A stretch of DNA of 31,442 nucleotides from positions 1-31,442 of the IMG/VR virus record IMGVR_UViG_3300036979_000244, one strand, 5' to 3'. The stretch comes from a virus. The notes beneath the pieces were generated by a model. The model was not told the DNA's origin, did not search any database, and saw only the letters and a program-made list of their open reading frames with translations. The position numbers were made by a program, and so were the translations under genes. Positions 21,413 to 30,244 of this stretch are shown piece by piece (within the stretch, counting starts at the first letter, position 1; each line of letters opens with the position of its first letter).

Positions 21413-22422
21413 TGGAAGATCTTGGAAACATCAACATCACCATTCGTGACGGTGCAGGCGGCGGTGCGAGTGGTGGTAATGGCAGCGGCCAACCGGGCAT
21501 GGGGCCGCTTGTCCCTAGCAGATGGAGACAGCTCATTGGCTTAGGCACACGACTTCCAACTAGCACAGGTGCAGGGGCTACAGAAGCAGCGGCCACAACA
21601 AAGATGGCATCTTTGTTTGACAAGTTGCAACAGGGTTTGAATGTTACGGGTGAACTTGGCAGCGCAATTCGATCACCGTCTGTTTCCGGCTTGTTGAGCC
21701 TTGGGCAAACGTCCTCAGCAACGGGATCTGCTATTGCAGGGTTGGGTTCTGCCGCAGCGGTGGCTGGGCCGATCCTGATTGCGGTTGTCGGCGCGGTGAT
21801 GCTTGCCAAAGTCGCAATTGAGAAACTTGCACAGGCATCCGAATATGTGTTTTCACGCATTCGTGAGGTCACGCGGTTTTCGGGTCAGTTGCAATACGCG
21901 ACAGCAACAGAACGGCTAGCAGAATTTCAGCGGCAACTGCAAGACGCGACCATCAACGGTGCAGCGTATGCACGGGTGCAGCAATTGCAGACGGTCGCAA
22001 ACGACGCACAACAGAAGGTAATGATTCGACTGAATGCCATCTTTGCGGACATGGCAGAGCTTTTTCAAAGGTTACGTATTGCGGCGTATGGGCTGTTGGA
22101 TGTCGTTCTGTCGCTGCTTGCCAAAATTCCGTGGCAAGCAATCATCACGGCGATGCAATCCGCGTTGCAGGCATTTACGCGGTTTCAGCAGGCGATTTTG
22201 TCTGCCTTCCAATCAATCATCACGACCATTCAAAGCATTCCGTTGATTGGAAATCTTCCAAGCCTTACGTTTGCACAAGGATATTTGAATTTCTTTCAAC
22301 AAGTCCTCGCGCTATTGCAAGGCATTTTGGGAAATACAACTCCTCAACCGCAGGCAAAAACGGGCAACCTGAACGCATGGTTCATGGGTGATGTGCGAGC
22401 CATTACAGGACGGGCGTACTAA
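21412..22422 (+). CDS. short tape measure protein
   Basis: The 336-aa protein has a Gly-rich N-terminus (DGAGGGASGGNGSGQ), two hydrophobic helices (about GPILIAVVGAVMLAKVAIEKL and LLDVVLSLLAKIPWQAII), and helical repeats with Gln/Phe (FQQAILSAFQSIITTIQ). Position after the G/GT chaperone genes identifies it as the tape measure. It is far shorter than usual (often 700-2000 aa), implying a very short tail of around 50 nm by the usual 1.5 angstrom per residue rule. ATG 21412 chosen for the TGATG overlap. Confidence 0.65.
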   Translation: MEDLGNINITIRDGAGGGASGGNGSGQPGMGPLVPSRWRQLIGLGTRLPTSTGAGATEAAATTKMASLFDKLQQGLNVTGELGSAIRSPSVSGLLSLGQTSSATGSAIAGLGSAAAVAGPILIAVVGAVMLAKVAIEKLAQASEYVFSRIREVTRFSGQLQYATATERLAEFQRQLQDATINGAAYARVQQLQTVANDAQQKVMIRLNAIFADMAELFQRLRIAAYGLLDVVLSLLAKIPWQAIITAMQSALQAFTRFQQAILSAFQSIITTIQSIPLIGNLPSLTFAQGYLNFFQQVLALLQGILGNTTPQPQAKTGNLNAWFMGDVRAITGRAY

Positions 22423-24308
22423 TGAGCGCAACGCTATCTCTCGTTTCCGTTGACGTTGCCACGCAAAATTTGGCAAACGCCGATCTTGAATCGTACGACG
22501 CAAGCGTGGTTCTAGCAGACGATCAAATGACTCCTGTAGCGGAGCGCATTACCGCTGTCATTTCATGTGTTCTAGACAAAGCCTCATGGGTTGAACTAGA
22601 GGCGTTTTTGAAGCAATTTGCCAATCGTATGTTGTCGGTTGTGTTGTACGACAACAACAACCCATTAATTTCGTTGGTCAAACTATTGCGTACCGAATGC
22701 AGCGATGGGAGTCCATTCGTAAAGGTTGCCGCACAGGAGGTCATGGGTTCAACGCTTATGTTGACCCGTGTCGAGGTGACGGCGGAACGTCCTGTTTGCG
22801 CCACACGGCCAATTTTGTCGCATGTGTGGAAACAAAGCATGTCGGTAGACGAAGTTGGCAAACTGACGCGAACAATTGAGGGACAGGTTCGTGCGTTTCG
22901 CTACGCACCCGGAACAACAACGCAAATTGCTCCGAATCCCTTGTCGTTCACAGCAATGACTGCATACGCGGGTATTGCAGATTTATTCAGAGCAGCGTTG
23001 TTGCCGCAAGTACCAGCAAAGGCGTGGAGACGTATTTCGCAGTCGTTTGTGTATGACCCAACGAATACAGCGTTGCAGTACACGGTCACAGACAAGCAAT
23101 TCATGCACGATGTCCCCGATTTTGTTCGCGTCGGTGATATGGATTTCACCTATGAACGATCTGCGGAGACAGCCGGTATTGCTAACTGCTATTTCACCTG
23201 TGACCTAGAAGCAGATCAGAACGCCGTTCGTGGTGGCGTATGGGGAACGGGCAACCGAACACTCGTGGAGGCGGCAGTCAAACTGTCGAAAACACGAATC
23301 AATGCTGCGTACTCAAACGTGATCATCACGCGCATGCGCGTGACAGAAAAGGGTTTGTTGAGCGGTCAATCCATTCGTTTTGAGCTTGACGCGCAAATGT
23401 TCCCATCGCAAACCGCAGCGGCGGCAGGGGTAATTGCGCCGCTCGCGTACATGATCGGTCAGCAATTCACAGTAGTACGCAACAGCGGCCCGAACACCGT
23501 ATATCCGTACGGCCAAGCAAGTCGGGTAGAGGTCAGCGGATCAGATGTGTTTGCATGGCACTACATGCAACCACATTGGGTTCAGGACATGATCAATGGA
23601 ATGGAGAACTGCGGCACAGATCCGGGCGGTAATCTGCCATACGCATTGCTGTATTACGAACAGGGGGACATTTCCAACACCGGAACGATTCAGGTAGTCG
23701 TTGGTGATGCGTCGTTCGATAATGAAATGAACGAGCAGTTCGACGGAAAATACAGCGCAAATTTGTCACAACCGCCAGCCGACGATGATGGCTATGCAAC
23801 GATTGTGGCGCACAACGTCAGTCTGACGAATGCTGGGTACAAGTCAGGAATAGTGCGTCTGTCACCGATGTACACCACGGGTGCGGATCTCGTGTTCCAA
23901 ACACAGAAGCCAACGGTGATGGTCAAGGAGCGAATTGAAGTTGCTCGCGCAAATGTTGCGCCGAACAAAGTGTTTCGACCATTGCCCGTTGGCGCGTTCG
24001 TTGTCGATGAGGATTGGAACGTGTCATACGGAAAATTCGACGCGCAAGGGCAGCGCATGTTCATCGGAACCTACGAGCGAACATATGGTCTGTATGACAA
24101 TGGAACGTCAGGTCGCGGGTTCGTGACGCAGACTACGTTGTTAGGAAACGTCCGTGCATGGGGTGCGCCGCATCAAACCCTGCTTCCGACAATTGCAAAG
24201 GTTGCTACCTCTGCATCGCAGGCTACGACTAGTAGCGTCTTTGCTCCGGCTTCTATTTCGGCTGACGAAAAATACAATACGGGTTTAACGGAAACATTCC
24301 TCACATGA
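22422..24308 (+). CDS. large tail structural protein, possibly distal tail/baseplate
   Basis: The 628-aa protein has no transmembrane helices or enzyme motif. It is beta-rich with many aromatic and Asn residues. By position after the tape measure it should be a distal-tail or baseplate hub component. I recognise no family by motif. TAATG overlap with the tape measure; ATGA overlap with the next gene. Confidence 0.7.
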   Translation: MSATLSLVSVDVATQNLANADLESYDASVVLADDQMTPVAERITAVISCVLDKASWVELEAFLKQFANRMLSVVLYDNNNPLISLVKLLRTECSDGSPFVKVAAQEVMGSTLMLTRVEVTAERPVCATRPILSHVWKQSMSVDEVGKLTRTIEGQVRAFRYAPGTTTQIAPNPLSFTAMTAYAGIADLFRAALLPQVPAKAWRRISQSFVYDPTNTALQYTVTDKQFMHDVPDFVRVGDMDFTYERSAETAGIANCYFTCDLEADQNAVRGGVWGTGNRTLVEAAVKLSKTRINAAYSNVIITRMRVTEKGLLSGQSIRFELDAQMFPSQTAAAAGVIAPLAYMIGQQFTVVRNSGPNTVYPYGQASRVEVSGSDVFAWHYMQPHWVQDMINGMENCGTDPGGNLPYALLYYEQGDISNTGTIQVVVGDASFDNEMNEQFDGKYSANLSQPPADDDGYATIVAHNVSLTNAGYKSGIVRLSPMYTTGADLVFQTQKPTVMVKERIEVARANVAPNKVFRPLPVGAFVVDEDWNVSYGKFDAQGQRMFIGTYERTYGLYDNGTSGRGFVTQTTLLGNVRAWGAPHQTLLPTIAKVATSASQATTSSVFAPASISADEKYNTGLTETFLT

Positions 24309-26143
24309 TTTCCGCGTGGTTTGAACTCCCCAACGCCGTTCGCATTCCCGCGATGATTCCTAATGAGGAAATTCGCGAGATCGCGAAGATGAGCGATATT
24401 CCATTGCAGGATTTGTTCTGCATTGATGTTCCGGGCGGGGCGACAAATCGCGCACGAATTCGTGTTTTGATAGCACAGTCAGCTTTGCAAACGCTGTATT
24501 CCGCAAAGGGATGGCTGGATGATGCAACATGTGCATTCAAGTGGCAAGAGAGTGCCGTTGCTCCTGTTTATTCCATGAATGTGATTCTGTTGCCACCACG
24601 ACCATTGTTTATGGTCGCGGGTGGTAACGGTGTCGCGGTCGTAGAGGCCACCGACATTCGGTACATGTGGCAACGTCGCAGTACCATCGTTGCGGGATCA
24701 GATTTATTTACGCCACAGATGTTCAGCAGCGATGGCCGATATACGGATCGCGTGAACAATGTCACATCCCTGCTAGAGTTAGTGCAGGAGTTGCGGACTG
24801 CTTTGCAAATTGCAGGCGGTACTGCCGCGCTAGAAACATATTCAACAACAGGCTACACACCAAATGCCGCGTTGTTGCAGCGCATTGCCAATTACGATTG
24901 GCCCAATCAAGCCAGTTTAGCGTTGATGCTTGACACCGTTCTGTCGTTGTCGGGATACGCGCTTATTTGGAATCCCTCAGCCACCGCACTCCAACAAAAA
25001 TACGTCCTTCAAAAAATTCAGAATGATGGCAACACGCTCATCCCTTGGATGATTGAAACCGAACGTGCTGTTGCAGGAGGCTTAGAGCCACCGTCCGAAA
25101 ACACCTACATCGGTTCCGAACCGCTCTACTCGCTGTGGCAAGGCACGGATGACATGCAGTTCAACCGTTCGCCTGAAAACATCGACATTGTGTATCCGTC
25201 GCGAGCTTGTGAAGGTCAAACGCATTACCCGAATAATCGAGCTTTACCGCCTGCACAGGGCGTTCGATTCCCTGAATACGCTGAGACGCACGATGCTAGA
25301 GCCACAGCCGCAGCGCGGCCACGTCGGGCGGAACTCGTAGGGATTTTGAACGAGTCCCGTGCCGTACCGAAAAGCACAGCCGTCCCACCGGGTTGGTCAA
25401 CAACCGCAACAAGCAACGAAATCGCCAACAACGTTGTCAATCGCGTTGAGGCTAATTTAGGTCGCGTCGTTTGGGGTGGGTGGCCGATGTTCCCCAACGG
25501 CGTATTCCGCGTGTCAATGTTCCGATTCACAATTGGAATTCGACACCAGCAACTTGTACCCATCACAATTACAGAGTGCCGTGAAGACGATTGGTTGCTC
25601 GGGCCTGATGGCCTGCTTGCGAACGACCCTCGTGACATCATTATGGGTACGGGCATGGTGCAAGCCCGTCGCCTGTCAAGCGGCACGGTACACGTGAACG
25701 TCGCAGAGCCTATGTGCAGGATTTTCCCTGCGGAAATCACAGGGTTTACTCAATGCGGCGGCAGCGGTAACGGTCAATGGCAATTTGAATACGATTGGAA
25801 AGAAATCGAACCCAATCCGTTAGTCCCGTGTCCTGCGGGAGTTGACATTACGCCATTCGCACGAACGTCCGCCGTAAGCCTGCGAGCTAGAAACTTGTGC
25901 GAAGCCCCGAATATCTATCAGGGGCCGGGGAACATCAATAACGTAATTGCGCCGGGCGTTCGGCAGGCAGATTATGACCCTAGTTTGGTGCGCGTTGAGG
26001 CGTTGCCGATTATGGTTGGAACCATCGTGATGATGTGCGAACAATTCCCAACCAACTCGTATGCTGTTCAATACCCACCACGGCAGCGAGAATACTGGTT
26101 CTCAATGCCACAGGCCATCAAAACTATTTGTGTGCAACAATAA
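24305..26143 (+). CDS. large tail protein, possibly baseplate hub
   Basis: The 612-aa protein starts MISAWFELPNAVRIPAMIP. The middle is Arg/Pro-rich (about 325-345, AAARPRRAELVG) and the C-terminus has Cys residues within Pro-rich loops (NPLVPCPAGVDITPF). It is probably the tail hub or a tail-associated lysin scaffold by position, but no catalytic signature is visible. Overlaps neighbours by ATGA and TAATG. Confidence 0.65.
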   Translation: MISAWFELPNAVRIPAMIPNEEIREIAKMSDIPLQDLFCIDVPGGATNRARIRVLIAQSALQTLYSAKGWLDDATCAFKWQESAVAPVYSMNVILLPPRPLFMVAGGNGVAVVEATDIRYMWQRRSTIVAGSDLFTPQMFSSDGRYTDRVNNVTSLLELVQELRTALQIAGGTAALETYSTTGYTPNAALLQRIANYDWPNQASLALMLDTVLSLSGYALIWNPSATALQQKYVLQKIQNDGNTLIPWMIETERAVAGGLEPPSENTYIGSEPLYSLWQGTDDMQFNRSPENIDIVYPSRACEGQTHYPNNRALPPAQGVRFPEYAETHDARATAAARPRRAELVGILNESRAVPKSTAVPPGWSTTATSNEIANNVVNRVEANLGRVVWGGWPMFPNGVFRVSMFRFTIGIRHQQLVPITITECREDDWLLGPDGLLANDPRDIIMGTGMVQARRLSSGTVHVNVAEPMCRIFPAEITGFTQCGGSGNGQWQFEYDWKEIEPNPLVPCPAGVDITPFARTSAVSLRARNLCEAPNIYQGPGNINNVIAPGVRQADYDPSLVRVEALPIMVGTIVMMCEQFPTNSYAVQYPPRQREYWFSMPQAIKTICVQQ

Positions 26144-26484
26144 TGCCTACCGATAGATACAGCATCATTTTTGCTCGCGGCGCAACTTACACATCGACGT
26201 TGACGCTAGAAAACGTCGATGACATTGCGACGGCAACGCTGTGGCGGGTTCGATGCGCGATGCCGAACGTCGCGCCATTTCTTGAAGCAACAACGGCAAA
26301 TGGCATGATTTTGGCTGGCGCGACAAGCAACAGTAAAATCTTGAATGTGTCTGCGGTCACGACAAGCACCATGCCATTAGGCAACGGAAGATACGATTTT
26401 GAACTGGAATTTCCGGGCGGTGTAGTTCGGCGGTATTTATCTAACCAGCCGCTTCAAGTTATTCCGGAAGTCGGGGAAATCTGA
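26143..26484 (+). CDS. small tail protein, beta-rich
   Basis: The 113-aa protein starts at ATG 26143, overlapping the previous TAA. IIFARGATYTSTLTL and LGNGRYDFELEFPGG then VVRRYLSNQPLQVIPEV suggest the small Ig-like/BppU-type N-terminal fold that often precedes fibre genes in tailed phages. Ends with a TGATG-type overlap. Confidence 0.65.
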   Translation: MPTDRYSIIFARGATYTSTLTLENVDDIATATLWRVRCAMPNVAPFLEATTANGMILAGATSNSKILNVSAVTTSTMPLGNGRYDFELEFPGGVVRRYLSNQPLQVIPEVGEI

Positions 26485-26771
26485 TGCCCGATATAAATCT
26501 ATACGTTGAGCCAAACGTCATTACGGTCAACGTTGGTGTCGGCGGTGGTGGTGGTGGTGGTGGTGGGTTGACTCCGCTAGACCCATCGCCAGCAGGGTCA
26601 TACATCCTCGCGTCATTGACCGTCGATGTATACGGCAGAACAACAACTGCTAGCAACACTCCTGATGTAGCAGCTCAATCGACGCAGCAACTTATCCTCG
26701 GCAATGTGCAGGATTTAGTTGATTTGCTGAACAATATCCCATATGTGGGAAACGCTGAGTTTGGGCCATAA
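26484..26771 (+). CDS. short fibre-attachment-like protein with polyglycine hinge
   Basis: The 95-aa protein has nine consecutive glycines from 26541-26567 (seven tandem GGT codons), then PLDPSPAGSYILASLTVDVYGRTT, a repeat type known from tail-fibre shafts (TVDxxGRxT). It ends with a helix. It could be a flexible adaptor between baseplate and fibre. The GGT tract may vary in length. Confidence 0.65.
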   Translation: MPDINLYVEPNVITVNVGVGGGGGGGGGLTPLDPSPAGSYILASLTVDVYGRTTTASNTPDVAAQSTQQLILGNVQDLVDLLNNIPYVGNAEFGP

Positions 26772-26773
26772 AC

Positions 26774-27829
26774 ATGCTAATCGGGTATCCCTACAACCCA
26801 TCATTACATGATCTGTGGTTGTACGAGGATCATGTCATCACATGGTCTGCGCCCACACCCGGATCGCAACTCGTGCGACGGCCATATGCGTGGAACCCAA
26901 ATAGTTGGTTGTACCCGTATCGAAAGAGCATTGAGGCGATGCCAGCCGTGTATCGGCTGTTGACTACTGACTCGGGTGCTTCAGAGTACGGTTCAAATCT
27001 GCGAAGCGATCCAATCAACCGCCCTGTGTTTTGGAACTCCTATTGCCCGTGGAAAGCGTATTTTGTCTCTCCAACGCTGGGGTTGCAATCGGAGCATTGG
27101 CAAGCTACCAACACATACAGGGACGTGTCAGACACGTTTGGCAACCAATATCTACCAAATGGTGCGTTCGTCGCGCAGACGTTAGTTCGGTACATCACCC
27201 ACGACAACCAAATTTTTGATTTGTCGCCTAGCGATATGGTGTGGCCGTACAAATTCACGAGTCCTGCGTTCGGCAGCGTACCTGTATTTGGAAGCGCAGA
27301 AATCAACGATTGTGCGGCGGTTGAATGCCCAATTGGTATTCCTGTTCCGCCGTTGAAAATGGTTGATGCGAGAACGGCGTTGCCAAACGCGAATACGTTT
27401 TACGTTGACAGCAATTTCAAAATTGTCCGTGTGCAGTTCAATCAATGTAACTATTTTACTTTTTACCCAATCCTCCAGTATCGCATCAAATCGTTTGCAT
27501 ATCAGCCGCCTGTACAACCGTTTTTGCACGACTCCGGGAGCGTAATTTTTATTGAAATATCTCCCCCAACGAGTCCCGAAGCGGGGGACGGCGTCCTTGG
27601 GTTGGTGACGAAACCTGTAATTGGGGCCGACGATTTCGTGTCTACATCGACAACGAATATCGCATTGATTCCTCCTGAAACGCATAACAGCAATCCTGCT
27701 GTGCTTTACCAGCAATCTATTGGCAACCAGTTTCCTCCTGCAATTGCTGTGTCACGTCCGAATACGCAAGCGATAGCATCACAAACGGTTGAGTTGCAAA
27801 TTCTTGCGCTTACTGAACAGTTTCCGTGA
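26774..27829 (+). CDS. tail or receptor-binding protein, unknown
   Basis: The 351-aa protein is rich in aromatics, Pro and Asn (YPYNPSLHDLWLYEDHVITW). Position between adaptor and fibre genes suggests a tail tip or receptor-binding part. No recognised domain. No obvious SD before the ATG; the frame is long and unambiguous. Confidence 0.65.
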   Translation: MLIGYPYNPSLHDLWLYEDHVITWSAPTPGSQLVRRPYAWNPNSWLYPYRKSIEAMPAVYRLLTTDSGASEYGSNLRSDPINRPVFWNSYCPWKAYFVSPTLGLQSEHWQATNTYRDVSDTFGNQYLPNGAFVAQTLVRYITHDNQIFDLSPSDMVWPYKFTSPAFGSVPVFGSAEINDCAAVECPIGIPVPPLKMVDARTALPNANTFYVDSNFKIVRVQFNQCNYFTFYPILQYRIKSFAYQPPVQPFLHDSGSVIFIEISPPTSPEAGDGVLGLVTKPVIGADDFVSTSTTNIALIPPETHNSNPAVLYQQSIGNQFPPAIAVSRPNTQAIASQTVELQILALTEQFP

Positions 27830-27838
27830 GATGTACTT

Positions 27839-29176
27839 ATGTCTACGTTTTCAGTTTCCCTAATTCCTCGCCATTACGTTGACCAACAAAGTGCGTCGCC
27901 GTATCCAAACGATGCGATGGCAAACTGGGGGTCGATCCAAGCGGGAGAAATTATTACCTGCATTTCCACAGGAAGAATGTGGATGATGGACGAGCGGCAA
28001 GAGGCCGTTTTTCCGCTTGCATGGCACTGGCAACACACGAATACAAGTTCAGTCGTTTCCAACGCGCACATTCGGCGGTTTATCGCGGGAGAGGCTTCTC
28101 CATCAACCGCGCTCGCTGCGATTGAACTCAATGGTGAGGTATGTTTCACCTCACTTCCAAATGCGCCGTTTTTGGGAACAGGCGCAGATGGGCGACTACA
28201 AGCGGTTACAGCCGCTCCAGCCGCTTCATCCGTCACGATCACGGCTCGCAACAACACCGGATCTCAGATCAACAAAGGTCAGGCCGTTCGCATCAGCGGT
28301 GCGCTCGGACAGAATCCGACTATCTCGCTCGCGCAGGCGAACGCATACGCGACCACCGACGCGGTCGGGCTGGCGGCAGCGAACATCCTAAACAACGCTA
28401 CTGGTTCAGTCATCATCGCTGGAACGCTGACGAATCTTGATACTAGTGCATTCTCCGATGGAGCGACCTTGTATCTCAGCGCGGCAATAGCAGGTGCGCT
28501 GACGGCTACCGAACCATCGCGCCCAAACTGGCAGATGCAGATGGGATACGTCGAGCATGCTCACCCGACGCAGGGCAAGATCCTCGTTCATCCAAATCTT
28601 GAATCCACCAAGACGCAATACATCACCGACATGACGAGTGCAGGCGTGACGCTTGCCACGCTCGCTCCGATGTCTGAATCGACGCTGCTTGGTCGCGGTA
28701 GCGGTTCGGGAGCAGGGAATCCCGAACTCATCACGATGGGATACGGTAATCAAATGGCTGGGCTAGGAACGGAACTAGCAACAGCGTTGACATCGACGCA
28801 GCAATTCATCACCGCAGATGTAACGTTGGCTACCGCAAACACGGCGTATGATGTCACCAGTGTTTCCCTTGCAGCTGGAACGTGGTTTCTAACTGCCGGA
28901 GCAGTTTTGACAGCGTCAGCGGGGGCTACAACCTCTTACACCATTGATTTGCAAAATGCAACATCGGCAGTAGTGTTAGCGTCTAGCAGTATTTCGCACG
29001 GTACTGTCGCGAATTTGCCTGTCAACGCATCGGTTGCTGTTCTCGTTACCCTCACGGCGACTACGACGATAAAATTGCGAGCGCAGGCCAACGTCAATGC
29101 GCGAACAGTCAAATATCAATCAAATCCCGGCAACCTGCCAAATACCACAGGAATCGTCGCTGTGAGGATCGCATGA
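27839..29176 (+). CDS. tail fibre protein with C-terminal jelly-roll-like domain
   Basis: This is a 445-aa protein. Residues 1-120 bind the tail. Residues 130-260 (INKGQAVRISGALG, AVGLAAANILNNATGSVII, LYLSAAIAGALTAT) are a domain common in phage fibres. The C-terminal 140 residues (QQFITADVTLATANTAYDVTS, LAAGTWFLTAGAV, TIKLRAQANVNARTVK, GIVAVRIA) look like a C1q/TNF-like receptor-binding domain. The middle uses more G/C-ending codons than the ends, suggesting domain exchange. Confidence 0.8.
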   Translation: MSTFSVSLIPRHYVDQQSASPYPNDAMANWGSIQAGEIITCISTGRMWMMDERQEAVFPLAWHWQHTNTSSVVSNAHIRRFIAGEASPSTALAAIELNGEVCFTSLPNAPFLGTGADGRLQAVTAAPAASSVTITARNNTGSQINKGQAVRISGALGQNPTISLAQANAYATTDAVGLAAANILNNATGSVIIAGTLTNLDTSAFSDGATLYLSAAIAGALTATEPSRPNWQMQMGYVEHAHPTQGKILVHPNLESTKTQYITDMTSAGVTLATLAPMSESTLLGRGSGSGAGNPELITMGYGNQMAGLGTELATALTSTQQFITADVTLATANTAYDVTSVSLAAGTWFLTAGAVLTASAGATTSYTIDLQNATSAVVLASSSISHGTVANLPVNASVAVLVTLTATTTIKLRAQANVNARTVKYQSNPGNLPNTTGIVAVRIA

Positions 29177-29442
29177 ACGAAAGTGCTAAACAGAACTCTC
29201 AACTAGTTGCGTCTTGGGCGCAATTCGTCGCGATCTGCATCGGCATCGGAACGGTGCTGCTGAACATGGGTCGCAAGGATCAGCAGTTGGCGACCACCAG
29301 CGAGCAGGTCAAGGAGTTGAGCAGCATCGTCTCCGATCTTGCAAAGGCGCAAGTCGGCTTCAACCTCACGGATCAGCAGACCTCTGAGCGTCTGCGCGAA
29401 CTGGCCGCACGGCTGGATCGTCTTGAAAGGACTAGTAAATGA
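29173..29442 (+). CDS. small membrane protein with coiled-coil tail, possible holin or antiholin
   Basis: The 89-aa protein has one hydrophobic helix (FVAICIGIGTVLLNMG, about 16-32) and a long charged helix ending RLRELAARLDRLERTSK. ATGA overlap with the fibre gene, and ends just before the next small membrane gene. Location at the start of the lysis block suggests a holin accessory. Single-pass with coiled-coil topology also resembles inner-membrane spanins. Confidence 0.65.
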   Translation: MNESAKQNSQLVASWAQFVAICIGIGTVLLNMGRKDQQLATTSEQVKELSSIVSDLAKAQVGFNLTDQQTSERLRELAARLDRLERTSK

Positions 29443-29648
29443 CTGAATTTACTGCATCGTGGCGAACGACCATTGCGGGTGTTGGTGCAATTCTTGTTGC
29501 TGTCGGCAGCGCGTTCGCGGCCTACTTTGACAACGACCCGATGACCAATGCAGATTGGGGTGCGGTGGTAGCCTCAATCATTGCAGGTGTTGGTTTGCTC
29601 AATGCTCGCGACAACAAGGTTAGCAGCGAAGCTGCGGGTGCTAAATGA
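29439..29648 (+). CDS. putative holin
   Basis: The 69-aa protein has two hydrophobic segments (IAGVGAILVAVGSAFAAYF and WGAVVASIIAGVGLLNA) separated by a short polar turn (DNDPMTNAD) and a charged C-terminus (RDNKVSSE), the layout of class II holins. It would form inner-membrane holes that release lysis enzymes. SD GAAAGGA; ATGA overlaps on both sides. Confidence 0.78.
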   Translation: MTEFTASWRTTIAGVGAILVAVGSAFAAYFDNDPMTNADWGAVVASIIAGVGLLNARDNKVSSEAAGAK

Positions 29649-29953
29649 TGCCATGTTCGGGTTCTTCACCCAATTGCTCATCGCGATCCTGTCGTGGATC
29701 GAAGAACGTGCCAAGCGCGGCCACGTTGCCGTTGACGCTGACGCTGACGATACTCGCGTTCGTCGTGCTGGTACTCGCGTTCGCGAGTGGCTGCGGTCGA
29801 ACCGTTCTAGTCAACTCGGGAAGCCCAATTCGGATCGGGCCAGCGAATCGGGGTCAGATTTACACTCAAGTTGATGGCGAATGGGTGTTGAGTCCGCACG
29901 ATGTGACGATACCTGAGGGTTGGTACGTCGTTCCTCCTGAGTACGTTGAGTAG
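29645..29953 (+). CDS. putative outer-membrane spanin lipoprotein (Rz1-like)
   Basis: The frame encodes a hydrophobic signal (LTLTILAFVVLVLAFASGC) ending in lipobox FASGC, then RTVLVNSGSPIRIGP and a soluble end VDGEWVLSPHDVTIPEGWYVVPP. A lipid-anchored protein in the lysis block of this sort is most likely the o-spanin. The ATG at 29645 gives 102 aa, but the first ~21 residues overlap another frame; a GTG at 29708 would give a more standard 81-aa lipoprotein. Presence implies a Gram-negative host. Confidence 0.7.
   Translation: MMPCSGSSPNCSSRSCRGSKNVPSAATLPLTLTLTILAFVVLVLAFASGCGRTVLVNSGSPIRIGPANRGQIYTQVDGEWVLSPHDVTIPEGWYVVPPEYVE
29653..29874 (+). CDS. putative inner-membrane spanin overlapping the lipoprotein gene (Rz-like)
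   Basis: The 73-aa frame begins MFGFFTQLLIAILSWIEERAK, an N-terminal membrane helix, followed by charged helical sequence with RVRRAGTRVREWLRSN. It occupies the same DNA as the lipoprotein in another frame (the lambda Rz/Rz1 arrangement is known for nested spanins). Start at 29653 lacks a strong SD. Both frames look protein-like, which is the main evidence. Confidence 0.55.
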   Translation: MFGFFTQLLIAILSWIEERAKRGHVAVDADADDTRVRRAGTRVREWLRSNRSSQLGKPNSDRASESGSDLHSS

Positions 29954-29966
29954 AGATCAGGAAAAA

Positions 29967-30215
29967 ATGAAAGCGCGTAATCGGTCAAGACCGTCAGTTG
30001 AATGTACAGGCGTGGCGTGGATGACGACGGGCCAAGTTGCTAATCGTCTCGGCGTTTCTGCAAAAACGGTCAACAAATGGATTGATGAGGGGCGGTTGAT
30101 CGGTATGCGCTTGCCATATAGCCTTGATCGTCGTGTGCATCCTGATGTTGTTGCAGAGTTTGAGGAGCGACACGGATTCAACCGCGCTCGGAACAAACGG
30201 TCAGCAGCAGAATGA
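29967..30215 (+). CDS. excisionase/MerR-like small HTH protein
   Basis: The 82-aa protein has MTTGQVANRLGVSAKTVNKW, a clear HTH_17 excisionase-type motif, then IDEGRLIGMRLPYSLDRRVH (wing) and PDVVAEFEERHGF. ATG 29967 follows AGGA; an alternative TTG at 29946 is less likely. With no integrase visible, it is more likely a transcription regulator or DNA-binding factor than a real excisionase. Confidence 0.75.
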   Translation: MKARNRSRPSVECTGVAWMTTGQVANRLGVSAKTVNKWIDEGRLIGMRLPYSLDRRVHPDVVAEFEERHGFNRARNKRSAAE

Positions 30216-30244
30216 TCGTATTTTTTGACGCAAGGATTCCATGA
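30212..30244 (+). CDS. 10-aa bridging ORF (MIVFFDARIP)
   Basis: An ATG overlaps the stop of the HTH gene (ATGA) and its TGA overlaps the ATG of the cysteine-rich gene (ATGA), so ribosomes could pass from one to the other with no gap. Same 33-base length as the leftward leader at 313-345. It may exist only to couple translation. Confidence 0.35.
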   Translation: MIVFFDARIP

